DNA of 64,000 nucleotides. Origin: Allium sativum (lineage: Eukaryota; Streptophyta; Magnoliopsida; Asparagales; Amaryllidaceae). Positions 35,000-45,899 of the stretch are shown here, piece after piece. The translations under genes were made by a program, and so were the position numbers. The stretch covers positions 30,339,659 through 30,403,658 of the forward strand of contig CM060909.1 in NCBI GenBank assembly GCA_030737875.1, read 5' to 3'. The notes under the pieces were generated by a model. That model had not been told where the DNA came from and ran no database searches. It saw only the letters and a list, made by a program, of their open reading frames with translations. The first letter of the stretch is position 1, and each line of letters opens with the position of its first letter.

Positions 35000-35360
35000 A
35001 AGGTGATTTTTATTATCAAACAATTTATTTCAAAATATGAATACCATTCAACACATGAATTTCTAAACAACGAATGAATATCAATTCAACACATGAATGT
35101 TTTCAATAGTTTTTATATATAGATAAAAATGTGATTTTTATTATCGAACAATTTATTTCAAAATATGAATACCATTCAACACATGAATTTCTAAACAACG
35201 AATGAATATCAATTCAACACATGAATGTTTTCAATAGTTTTTATATATAGATAAAAATGTGATTTTTATTATCGAACAATTTATTTCAAAATATGAATAC
35301 CATTCAACACATGAATTTCTAAACAACGAATGAATATCAATTCAACACATGAATGTTTTC
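35000..35360 (-). repeat. 128-bp tandem repeat in LTR A' (about 2.8 copies)
   Basis: ACCATTCAACACATGAATTT recurs at about 35,043, 35,171 and 35,299, a constant 128-bp period, with nearly identical copies. Each unit includes a stem of ATAAAAATGTGATTTTTAT type. The near identity means recent amplification. Confidence 0.85.
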
Positions 35361-35745
35361 TATACAATGAATAAATATAGTTTAAGCATATGAAAATAAT
35401 TCAAACACACAAATATTATTCAAAATTTCGGCAGCATAACGGCAGGGTAGTTACACCGGGACCGTCCCTAGTACGGCTCCTCGCTCTACCTTAAAACCTC
35501 GCGGTTTTTGACAATGGGGATCATGCATCTAGTTCGCACGCAGGCGGCATGTATATATTTATTTCATTTCCACAAACTAATCCTATGTGGTTTCAACCAA
35601 ATATTTCACAACCACAAATGGGTATTTTTCAACCACAATCAACCAATATCAATCACAAACAATCCCAAACAATCATTCGCTATCAACCAATTTTCACAAC
35701 AATTTCAATCAATAAATATCGTCCATGGTTTGTGGATGAGGGGCG

Positions 35746-35783
<38 letters not shown>

Positions 35784-35934
35784 GCAATTCACTTTTACTT
35801 CAACATATATAATATTTTTAAATCAGAAATCTCACCAATAGCTATCCAACTGCACGACACTTCCTTTAGAGAAATCTTCGCCTTTTGTCGCTTTCGCCCG
35901 TATTCTCTACATATGTAAAAATCGAATTTTTACG

Positions 35935-36640
35935 ATGTTATTCAATATATAAAAATCTGATTTTTACTTCGACTTTCAATATATAAAAATATGATTTTTA
36001 CTTCGACTTTCAATATATAAAAAATCTGATTTTCTTTGCTTTTAAAATCAGTTTTTCCTTGCTTTTAAAATCAGTTTTTCCTTGCTTTTAAAATCAGTTT
36101 TTATCTTGCTTTTAAAATCAGTTTTTATCTTGCTTTTAAAATCAGTTTTTATCTTGCTTTTAAAAATTCAGTTTTTATAACTTTAAAAATCAGGTTTTAA
36201 AATTCTTTTAAAAGAAATCAGTTTTTACTTTCTTTACAAAAAATCCAGTTTTAAAAATTCTTTTATAAAAATCTGTTTTATACTTTTAAAACTTTCAGTT
36301 TTATACCTTTTTAAAAAAAACCAGTTTTATGCTTTTTAAAAATTTCAGTTTTAATCTTTTAACAAAATCAGTTTTTAAACTTTTAACCAAAATCAGTTTT
36401 TACTTGAAACATAAAACAGTTTTTAAACTTTTATAAAATCAGTTTTTCTTTTTTAAAAAAAACCAGTTTTTATCCTAAAAAAGAAAATCAGTTTTTATTT
36501 TTCTTAAAAATTCAATTTTTATTTTTCTTAAAACAAATCAGTTTTAAATTGCTTTTTAAAAATTCAGTTTTAAATTGTTTTTTAAAAATTCACTTTTATA
36601 CTGCTTTTAAAAATCCACTTTAATCCCTTTTCAAAAATCA
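35935..36640 (-). repeat. Minisatellite arrays in LTR A'
   Basis: First about three units with TATATAAAAATCTGATTTTT (35,935-36,030), then a long decaying array of TTGCTTTTAAAATCAGTTTT-like units with a period near 27-31 bp (36,035-36,640). The array lies between the GC-rich leader and the hairpin motif. Confidence 0.8.
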
Positions 36641-36689
36641 GTATTAAAACAAAAATAAACTAAATAAATAAAATGAAAGAAAACGTACT

Positions 36690-36835
36690 GAGGGGGGGGT
36701 TTCTCGCAGATCGACGGCGGCAAGGTGGCAAGGCGGCAAGGCGGCAAGGCTTCGAGGTGGCGGCAGGGTTCGTCGGCGTCGGGTCTCGAGGGGGCGGCGC
36801 TCGCTCGTGGGGTGGCGGTTTGTCGATCGGCTTTA
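36690..36835 (-). other. GC-rich leader patch of LTR A'
   Basis: A short GC-rich stretch (GGCAAGGCGGCAAGGC repeats) in AT-rich surroundings, just downstream of the inferred promoter. LTRs A (4,250-4,600) and D (60,950-61,170) have a GC-rich patch at the same place but with little sequence in common. ORFs through it look accidental. Confidence 0.5.
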
Positions 36836-37006
36836 GGGTTTTTTTTTCTCTTTTCGTTTTGAAATAAAAGTGAACGGGGGGCCAAGCAGAAGGAAAAAGG
36901 GGGAGATTATATTTTTTTTTATTATTTAATTATTTATTTTTGCAAAAAGGTTGACTTTTACATACGACCTCGAAACGAGGCCCACCGCCTGTCGTCCATA
37001 GCGTTT

Positions 37007-37035
37007 TACCCCCATTCCGAACACAATGGGATATG
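37007..37035 (-). promoter_or_regulatory. Conserved U3 block in LTR A'
   Basis: Identical over 29 bases to the blocks in LTRs A and D, containing CATTGTGTTCGGAATGGGGG on the minus strand. Confidence 0.5.
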
Positions 37036-38454
37036 TATCGCAAGCCGATTTGATTGTTACAATCAGTTTCCTTTTGAATTTTCATTTAAATCACTATATT
37101 GAATTTTAAACGCACATTTCAAATTACCGGGGTCACATACTAACTAGAAAAATTCTAGAAAAATATTTTCTAGCTTCGTATTGACGATACGGTCACAAAA
37201 CTAGTTTCGTCGAATTCTAAGACCGTTTGAAAAATGGCCAATTTCCAGTCGATTAAAATCAACGAAAACTGGTCAAATGCGTTTTCTTTTGCCACGCTCA
37301 CATATTGATTCGAAAAATTATGAAATTTGAAATCTAGCAATAACTTGACACTGCGGACCCAACAAAAGTGGTTTCGTCGAAATCCGAGGTCATCTGCAAA
37401 ATGTCCATTTTTAAGGGCCTGAATTCCATAGCGACTATTCAGAATTTTCAACTGGACATATCTTTTGATTCCCGCTATCAAATTTCGATTGGTCGGATTC
37501 GTTAGAAAGATATTATCATTTAGATCCAAATGTTTTTGGTTTCACTAAAATCCGGATTGTTTTGCACCCGGTATATTCAATTGAAGTTTGAAATCGAATT
37601 ATCGAACTACCGCGCCATTTTCAATTCTATATATAATTATAATTAATTATATTCGTTTTCCATTGTCGATTCGAACTCAGTTTTCATCGCCATTATTTAA
37701 AATATTTATTTTAAATATTTAAAATCCATTATTTTAGCCAATTTAAAATTTTTAAATTGGTTCAGATTTTCTGGGTCGTTACACTAAACCAATATCAGAT
37801 AAGCACCTAAGGAACATCCCCTTCGATGTTGGACAATCTACATGAGATGGTTCAAACAAAGCAACCAATCACCCATGATAGACTTCGACTATCATTGCCA
37901 ATCCTTCTTCGAAACCATCGTTAATCGTATAACGACCAGCCTTGCCATATGTCAATGGCTAATGGTAACACCAGTTCCAGCATAAACTCCTTACGCCTTT
38001 CAGCGATACTATGAATGTCCAACCTTGACAACTAGGCCTTTCAATGATATGCTGGGTACTCGACCAGCTACCTTCCAGTCTTTTGGGTCCCCTAATTGTA
38101 CCTTTGCTTTGAGCCTGCTAGAACTTATGACAACGATAACTTCTCGGCCTTCACATCTCTAGTCATCCAACCTTAACGACCTTTCATAACTCGGGCAACC
38201 TTCTCGAGTAACCATTACCCCCCTAACTCACAACCTTTGAGTTGTCACCTCATTCGATGTTCTACACCGATCAATGAACACATTTCAACACTTCGAACCT
38301 TCCTACTTGAATTTACTTCGAAGCCACACCATCACTAAGCCAAATTACATCACTGCGATGTAGCTAGGAGTCGGGGGGTTGCCCCCGAATTTTTTTAGGC
38401 CCTATTTATTTAAATCTGGGATGTACCCAAAAAATAAAATTTGTCAGAAATAAC

Positions 38455-38880
38455 CCTATGCGACCGACCCATCCTCTTGGAGCCGACCGACCCAAAATAA
38501 CAGAACGACTAGGCTTGACCGATCACCCTCCCTGTGTGCACGACCGAACTGGAGTGGCCGACCCAAGTGTGATCGACCCATCCCTTTTAGCTCGACCCAC
38601 TCGCTTCACAACTCGACCGAACCAACCATTGCAGATCGACCCAACCACTTCGGACCGATCGACCCAACGCTTCGGAGCACGACTGACCAGATCCGCTCAT
38701 ATCAAAACAAAACAGGCTCGGCCAGCATAAACACGATCGACCCATTCCCAATATGCACGACCGTCCAGTATGAAGCCGACCGACCCAACCTTTTCTTGCT
38801 TCCCAAGCCACATTTCTGACCGATCCACTTTTGACCGACCGACCCAAATCATTATGGCCGACCCAATACCTAGACAGATC
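38455..38880 (-). repeat. Array of CGACC/GGTCG motifs in LTR B
   Basis: More than fifteen irregularly spaced CGACC(G)ACCCA-type motifs in about 420 bp, giving a CpG-rich island in AT-rich DNA. The LTR F counterparts (41,340-44,400) read mostly (G/A)TGGATCG, as expected if many CpG sites had decayed. ORFs across it come from the repeat. Confidence 0.65.
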
Positions 38881-39510
38881 CTATTCACCTCTGAATTTGA
38901 CCAAAACTTCACCAAACGACAAATTCGACGAAACCAACTCATCCAATTCATCAAATATAACCATAAACATGATATGAAATCAATATTAATCATGAAAACG
39001 ACGATGTTCACCAAAATTATATAAATTTCACCAAAATCATGATAAATAAACATACGAACAAATCAATGGATCTAGCTTGCATAAACATACAAAAACGCAT
39101 GGAAATTACCATTTAAAGTTGTTAGATTAGGTTGTATAGTGATTCATATGAAAATATAGTTACCATGATTGTAGACATAGGAGAAACACATGAAAATGAT
39201 GAAATTAATTATTAAACATTCATATACTTGATTGAATCCATGCGAGAGATGCATATCACTCATCAATTCTCCAAATCAAAGCAAAAACGGGGAAACTAGA
39301 TTTTGGATAGCGAAGATCTTGATCCAAATCCTTTGATTTGATGAAATCTCACTTCAAATGATGTAGATCTATCTTCAAATGGTGTAGATCTTGGATTCCC
39401 TTCCTTATATCTCGATTTTAATGGTGGAAAGGTGTTAGAGGAAGGAGGAACAGAAGGCCACCAAATGAGAGAATGTAGAAAGTAAACTATTCTCCATACC
39501 TCTCGCCACC

Positions 39511-39520
39511 TATTTATAGC
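39511..39520 (-). promoter_or_regulatory. TATA box of LTR B
   Basis: The minus strand reads GCTATAAATA. The same box occurs in LTR F at 40,808-40,817, about 380 bp from the LTR start in both. Confidence 0.6.
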
Positions 39521-39897
39521 TTCCACCAGCCCACTAATCGGCCTCCCCAAATCAGCCCATTATGGCTTATCAAACTGAACAACCAAATGTTAAACCTTAA
39601 ATCAACGATTCCTCCCAAACCGTTGAACCAAATCTTTAACGTGACCACTCTATAGAAAGGGAAACATCATTTCCTTCCAATGGCATAGGTCTTAACACCT
39701 AATTCGACCTGAATCAAAAGTTATGTCATGTACAAGACTGATAAGGGCAAAATGGTCACATAAAAAATTGGTAAAAATTATGGACATGTCTCACATCCCC
39801 ATAAACATAATATTAAAATATGAGAATGGTACAACCCTCAAGTAATAAAAGAAAAATATTTTACGTTCCTCCGATACGTAAAATGCGGGTTGTTACA

Positions 39898-40236
39898 CAT
39901 ATAGAATGGATCTACCCGAGAAGATGTCGAGTGTGTATAATGTTTTCCATATGTCATTTCTCTCGAAGTGCGTGCACAATTCGAATGTGGTGGAACCTCC
40001 AGATCAGTACAAAGACCTAGAGGTCAAGTCCGTAGCTACGAAACCTCTAAGCCCTTCACGTTGTGCGGATTGACGCGAAACAGCTTAGGAGGAAGACAGT
40101 TAAGCTGGTCAAGGTGCAATAGAGTGAGGATAATGACGACTGTACGTGGGAAACAGAAGAGAAGATGAAGTCAATCCATCCAGAGCCCTTCGTTGATGTG
40201 ACCCATAGATGTCTCGTCACTCTTACCCCATTGTAA
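39898..40236 (+). pseudogene. Integrase C-terminus and chromodomain of element F
   Basis: The 5' side is cut by the insertion of B. RMDLPEKMSSVYNVFHMSFL and CVHNSNV are the integrase tail. After a frameshift the chromodomain reads LRRKTVKLVKVQ, a TAG at 40,120 where Trp belongs, then SEDNDDCTWETEEKM and SIHPEPFVD, ending at TAA 40,234-40,236. It is closest in layout to the A and E chromodomains. It sits 190 bp before F's polypurine tract. Confidence 0.82.
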
Positions 40237-40411
40237 CTTGCACTAATGAGGTTGTTATCGTTATTAGAACTCCTCATTCTAGGATAGGGCTGCGGATGCA
40301 TGGATTAATGGACACTAGTTTGGATGGTAGAATTGGTTGCTCATGGATGATAGGCATGCAAAATTGTTTTGGTTGCTTTTGCCTGTTGGGATTTCGAGGG
40401 CGAAATTCCTA

Positions 40412-40427
40412 AAAGGGGAGGAGAGAA
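40412..40427 (+). other. Polypurine tract of element F
   Basis: AAAAGGGGAGGAGAGA lies directly before the TGTAAGATCCC start of LTR F. Confidence 0.8.
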
Positions 40428-40807
40428 TGTAAGATCCCACATTTTACGTATCGTAGGATCGAAAAATATTTTTATTTTATTACCTAAGGGTTGGATCATT
40501 CTCATATTTTAATATATTGTTTATGTGGATGTGAGACATATACATAATTTTTACCAATTTTATTGTTGACCATTTTTTCCCTGTTAGTCTTATATACGAC
40601 ATACCTTTTGACTGGGATCGAATCAAGTGCTGAGGTCGGTTTCATTGGAAAGGAAATGGTGTTGGGAATTCCATAGAGTGATCACATGAAAGATTTGGTT
40701 CAGCGGCTTGGGTGGAATTGTAGTTTTTGTGTTTCACATTTTTTTGTCCAGGATTTTGAACCATTAGTAGGTTGATTTGGAGAGGCGCATTAGTGGGCTA
40801 GTGGGAG

Positions 40808-40817
40808 GCTATAAATA
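40808..40817 (+). promoter_or_regulatory. TATA box of LTR F
   Basis: GCTATAAATA, about 380 bp into the LTR and followed by a pyrimidine-rich stretch with CTTCATTCTCTC, the likely start region. Confidence 0.55.
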
Positions 40818-41101
40818 AGGGGTTAGATATATGGAGAGAGGGTTACTTTTCTTCATTCTCTCATTTGGTTCGTGCTCAATCAAATGCACCTTTCCACCAT
40901 TAAAATTCTGAATCTACGAGTAGAGATTGAAGATCTACATCAAAGGGAGCTTGATCTACATCAAACGAAGATAGATCGCATCAAATCGAGAGGTTTTAAG
41001 ATAGATCTTCGCTGTCAGGATTCATATTTCATCGGTTTTAGGCTAGACTAAAGATTTAGTGAGTGATATACATCTCTCACACGGATTCAATCAAGTATAT
41101 G

Positions 41102-44100
41102 GGTTTTTTGATCTCATATTCATCGTTTCAAGTTGCTTTTACATAGATCTGATCGATGTAAGTACGGTTTCTAACTCAAATTACCATAGGATCTATTTAG
41201 CAACTTAAACCAGTAAGTTTTCTATGTTATTGTAATGAAAATCGTTGTTTGAATGATTTTTGTTTTGATGTGATTTGATGGTTGAAAACTTTGTTGAAAA
41301 GCATACGTTGAAGCAAAAATTATAGATCGAGCAAGAGCCATGATGGATCGGCGTAAAATTAAAATCTGGAAATCTATAGTGCTTGGGAAACAGTATAAAA
41401 AGTCATGAATTGAGCACAAATCCTAATATGGATCGATGACCAAAAAATGGTGGATCGCCGCGAAAAAATGATGGATTGAGCAAGTTTTGATGAATCAGCC
41501 AAAATCTGGAATCTACAGTGTTTGGGAAACGTTGTGGTAGGTGGGTGGATTGGCCACGATCCAGGCATGGACCTCGCATGCCAAAAAATGGGTGGATCGG
41601 CCTTGAAAACGTGATGGAACGTGACATTTTTCTTGGTTTGGCAAAGAGGATGGATCGCTGGCTTTAGATAACGTTTGGACAAATGCTGTAGAAAGGCACG
41701 GGTCGTGCAAATGACCCATAGGGGTGGGTGGATCGCCTAGAAGCTATGAAGTGTTCTAGAATAGCTATAAAAAGATGCTTTAAGTGTAAATGATCCATAT
41801 GGATGGATGGATCGCCCAGAAGCAATAATGGAAATCCAGAAACGCTGTGAGAAGCTGTTTTGCTTAATTTTTCACACCAGAATGATTAAGGATTGAACCA
41901 GGAAATATAATAGCATTTCAGAAGCGCTGTAAAAGGCTGTTTTGACATTGTGGCCAGTTTTTCGGCGAAAAGGCTGGAAATGCTATGAAATGTAGTATCA
42001 ACCAAACGAAGCTTTTTTTTAAGTCGACAATGGTTCTAGCTTCGACGTGAATTCGAGGAGAAATATATGAAGCATAGTGAAGTGTTCGTTGATCATTGTA
42101 ATGCAACGGATGTGAAGACAACTCAAAAGTTGGGGGTTGATGGATAATGGTTGCTCGAGAAGGTTGCTTGAGCTAAGAACAGCCGTCAAGAAGGACGACT
42201 AGAGATATTGAAGGCTGAGAGATTATCATTGTCGTAGGTTGCGGATCGAGTACCCTGGACCCATTGGGGGGCCTATTTGTCTCTGGGAGGCACATGTACA
42301 TTGGACTTGAAGTAGTCTGGCTAGAACCGGGGTTACCATTAGCCCTTAACATATGGCAAGGTTGGCCGTCATGGGTTGTTTGATCTTATATTCATCATTT
42401 CAAGTTGTTTTTAGATATATCTGATCGATGTTAGTAGGGTTTCTAACTCAAATTACCATAGATCTAATTAGCAACTTAAACCGGTAAGTTTTCTATATTA
42501 TTGTAATGAAAATCGTAGTTTAAATGATTGTTGTTTTGATGTGATTTGTTGATGGTTGATGAAAAGCTTACGTTGAAGCAAAAATTATAGATCAAGTAAG
42601 AGCCATGATGGATCGATGTAAAATTAAAATCCGGAAATCTATAGCATTTGGGAAATGTTATAGAAAGTCATGAATCGAGCACAAATCCTAGTATGGATCG
42701 ATGACCAAAAAATAGTGAATCGGGGCGAAAAAATGATGGATCGAGCAATTTTTGATGAATCCGGCACAATCTGGAATCTACATGTTTAGGAAACGTTGTG
42801 GTAAGTGGATGGATTGGCCACGATCCAGGTATGGACCTCGCATGCCAAAAAAAGGGTGGATCGGCCTTGAAAACGTGATGGAACGTGACATTTTTCTTGG
42901 TCTGGCAAAGAGGATGGATCGCTGGCTTTAGATAGTATTTGGACAAATGTTGTAGAAAGGCATGGATCATGCAAATGACCGATAGGGGTAGATGGATCGC
43001 CCAGAGGCTATGATAGTGCTCTAGAATAGCTATAAAAAGGTGTTTTAATTGCAAACGATCCATACGGGTGGATGGATCGCCCAGAAGCACTGATGGCGAT
43101 CCAGAAACACTGTGAAAAGCTGTTTTGATGTTTTGCTTAATTTTTCACACCAGAATGATCTAGGATTGAACCAAAAAATATAATAGCATTTCAGAAGTGC
43201 TGCAAAAGGCTGTTTTGACATTGTGGCCAGTTTTTTAGTTAAAAAGCTGGAAATGGTATGAAATGCAGTATCGACCAAACAAAGCTTGTTTTTTAGTTGA
43301 CGATGGTTCTAGCTTCAGTGCGAATTCAAGGAGGAATATATGAAGCATAGTGAAGTGTTCATTGATCGTTGTAATGCAACGAATGTGAAGACAACTCAAA
43401 GATTGTGGGTTGATGGATAATGGTTGCTCGAGAAGGTTGCTTGAGCTAAGAACAGCCGTCAAGAAGGATGATTAGAGATATTGAAGGCTGAGAGATTATC
43501 GTTGTCGTAGATTCTAGCGAACTTAAAGCAGGAGTACAATAGAGACGTCTAAAAGACAGAAAGGTTGCTAGTCGACTACTGTGGACCCATTGGATGGGCC
43601 TAGTTATCTCTGGGAGGCACATGTACGTTGGACTTGTAGTAGTCTGACTAGAATCGGGGTTACCATTAGCCCTTAACATATGGCAAGGTTGGCCGTCATG
43701 GATTGTTAGATCTCATATTCATCATTTCAAGTTGCTTTTACATATATCTGTTCAATGTAAGTATGGTTTCTAGCTCAAATTACCATAGGATCTAATTAGC
43801 AACTTAAACCGGTAAGTTTCTATGTTATTGTAATGAAAATCATTGTTTGAATGATTTTTGTTTTGATGTGATTTGTTGACGGTTGAAAAACATTGTTGAA
43901 AAGCATAGATTGAAGCAAAAATTATAGATCGAGCAAGAGCCATGATGGATCGGCATAAAATTATAATCTGGAAATCTATAGCGTTTGGGAAACGTTATAT
44001 AAAGTCACGAATCGAGCACAAATCCTAGTATGGATCGATGACCAAAAAATAGTGAATCGGCACGGAAAAATGATGGATCGAGCAAGTTTTGATGAATCCG

Positions 44101-45034
44101 GCAAAATCTGGAATCTACATGTTTGGGAAACGTTGTGGCAGGTGGATGGATTGGCCACAATCCAGGTATGGACCTCGCATGCCAAAAAAAGGGTGGATCG
44201 GCCTTGAAAACGTGATGGAACGTGATATTTTTCTTAGTCTAGCAAAGAGGATGAATTGCTGGCTTTAGATAGCGTTTGGAAAAATGTTGTAGAAAGATAT
44301 GGATCGTGCAAATGACCCATAGGAGTGGATGGATCGCCCAAAGCTATGATAGTGTTCTAGAATAGCTATAAAAAGGTTTTTTAAGTGCAAACGATCCATA
44401 CGGGTGGATGGATCGCCCAGAAGCAATGATGGCGATCTAGAAACGCTGTGAAAAGCTGTTTTGATGTTTTGCATAATTGTTCACATTAGAATGATCTAGG
44501 ATTGAGCCAGGAAATATAATATCATTTCAGAAGCGCTACAAAAGACTGTTTTGACATTGTGGCCAGTTTTTCAGCGAAAAGCTAGAAATGCTATGAAATG
44601 CAGTATCGATGAAACAAAGCTTATTTTTAAGTCCACGATGGTTCTAGCTTCGATGCAAATTCAAGGAGGAATATCTAAAGTATAGTGTAGTGTTCGTTGA
44701 TCGTTGTGATGCAGTGAATGTGAAGACAACTCAAAGGTTGTGGGTTGATGGATAATGGTTGCTCAAGAAGGTTGCTTGAGCTAAGAGCAGCCGTCTAGAA
44801 GGACGACTAGAGATATTGAAGGATGAGAGATTATCGTTGTCGTAGGTTCTAGCAAACTTAAAGCAGGGGTATAATAGAGACGTCTAAAAGACCGGAAGGG
44901 TACTGGTCGAGTACCCTGGACCCATTGGATGGGACTAGTTGTCTTTGGAAGCCACATGTACGTTGGACTTGAAGTATTCTGGCTAGAACCGGGGTTACCA
45001 TTAGCCCTTGACATATGGCAAGGTTGGTCGTCAC
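41102..45034 (+). repeat. Three tandem 1.3-kb units in LTR F
   Basis: Anchor TCAAGTTG falls at 41,129, 42,401 and 43,728. Anchor ATATGGCAAGGTTGG ends the units at about 42,366, 43,693 and 45,028. Units are about 1,272, 1,327 and 1,335 bp and share the full sequence order, with moderate divergence. LTR B has a single unit. Confidence 0.88.
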
Positions 45035-45899
45035 ACGATTAACGATGGTTTCGAAGCAGGATTTGGCAGTGATAGCCCGAGCCATAGATGTTTGTTTTCT
45101 TTGCTTGTACCTTCCTATGTAAATTTTTCGACGTCGAAGAAGATATCTCTTGGGTGCTTGTCTGATGTTGGTTTCGGGCTTCGGGGCTTGTGCTTAAGGG
45201 ATGTTGATCTCAATTATGGCGTTTATGTGGGATTTAAACTAGTTGCTATGATTGCTACTGCTTGTACGCTTCTGCTTGTTGTAAAGGCTATCATTATCGG
45301 ATGTGGGGAAGACAAGTTTGGGGTTTCTTCTTTGGTGATGTTGGTAGGTTTGGTTGGTTTATCTACCTATTCTCATATACTTCATTGATGATGTTAGATT
45401 GTCATTTTATCGCTCACTAAGACTGTTGTCTGACTCAAGGTTTTATGTTTCCTCTTTTTACCTTGGGTTGTTCATCTACGGTGTTGTGGATGGGCAAACC
45501 GAGTATCAGGTTGTAGATGGTAGATCTTAGTGGATGGAGCTATTAATCGAAGACGAGCTGGAGGCTTGCGTATTATTTTTACTACTATACATATTAGATG
45601 TTTTCGCTGTTATTCTATTTGATGCATTCTCCGAGGGTTATGTAGTAAGGCTTCATGTACAGACTTCTAAAGTTGTATGGATATTTTCAGGATGATATGG
45701 AAGTTTATTTTTCTGCTATGTGATGCTTCACTATTTCTACCTGTTGTATATGTTCTATTATATTTTATCCTTGCACTGTGAGTTTTACGACAGGTTCTGC
45801 GTATGTTTACCTACCTTGTTGATCATCCATGCTTGCCTAACACACCTTTCAGTGTATTCTTCTTCTTGTTAAGTGCAGGGGTTATGGACGGTCATCACA

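Larger units (their letters stand above)
32032..37783 (-). mobile_element. Solo LTR A' (5,752 bp) inside LTR B
   Basis: The minus strand begins TGTAACGACCCAG at 37,783 and ends GGGTCGTCTCA at 32,032. It is flanked by a perfect CTAAA duplication and contains no gag or pol. It is related to LTR A over most of its length in inverted orientation: U3 block 37,007-37,035, GC-rich leader 36,690-36,830, hairpin 35,720-35,737, repeat array 34,900-35,400, 246-bp pair 33,930-34,430 and leader block 33,021-33,174. It uniquely holds a segment (34,440-34,805) that in element A is internal, after pol. Formation by recombination between two LTRs is the known route to solo LTRs. Confidence 0.9.
37789..39897 (-). 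repeat. 5' LTR of element B, proximal part
   Basis: The LTR starts TGTAACAACCCGCATTTTAC at 39,897. With 31,290-32,031 it gives a 2.85-kb LTR carrying one copy of the 1.3-kb unit that is triplicated in LTR F. U3 shares ATTCTCATATTTTAATAT and GATGTGAGACAT with LTR F. It contains a CGACCGACCCA-rich array (38,455-38,880). It abuts F's chromodomain fragment directly, so B was inserted into F. Confidence 0.87.
40428..45899 (+). repeat. 3' LTR of element F (5,472 bp), with internal triplication
   Basis: Starts TGTAAGATCCCAC and ends GGACGGTCATCACA. It is of the same family as LTR B, but 2.6 kb longer because a 1.3-kb unit is present three times (41,102-45,034). TATA box at 40,808-40,817. The last 500 bp match LTR B's end. 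ORFs within it, including 45,008-45,388, have no recognisable domain. Confidence 0.88.

Noticed and set aside
35000..35360. CRISPR-like regular repeats
   Set aside because: A 128-bp direct tandem repeat with no spacer diversity, in a plant LTR; not a CRISPR array.
32032..37783. A' as part of element B's own LTR
   Set aside because: Perfect CTAAA duplication at TG/CA termini, and B's LTR rejoins across it and matches LTR F.
38458..39053. ORFs over the CGACC array
   Set aside because: Periodic amino-acid pattern is produced by the DNA repeat on both strands.
41222..45014. Three sets of similar minus-strand ORFs in LTR F
   Set aside because: They follow the 1.3-kb triplication and are opened and closed by point changes, with no sign of coding constraint.
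45008..45388. 126-codon plus ORF with hydrophobic stretches
   Set aside because: Inside LTR F near its end; no known domain, and the equivalent part of LTR B is not open.
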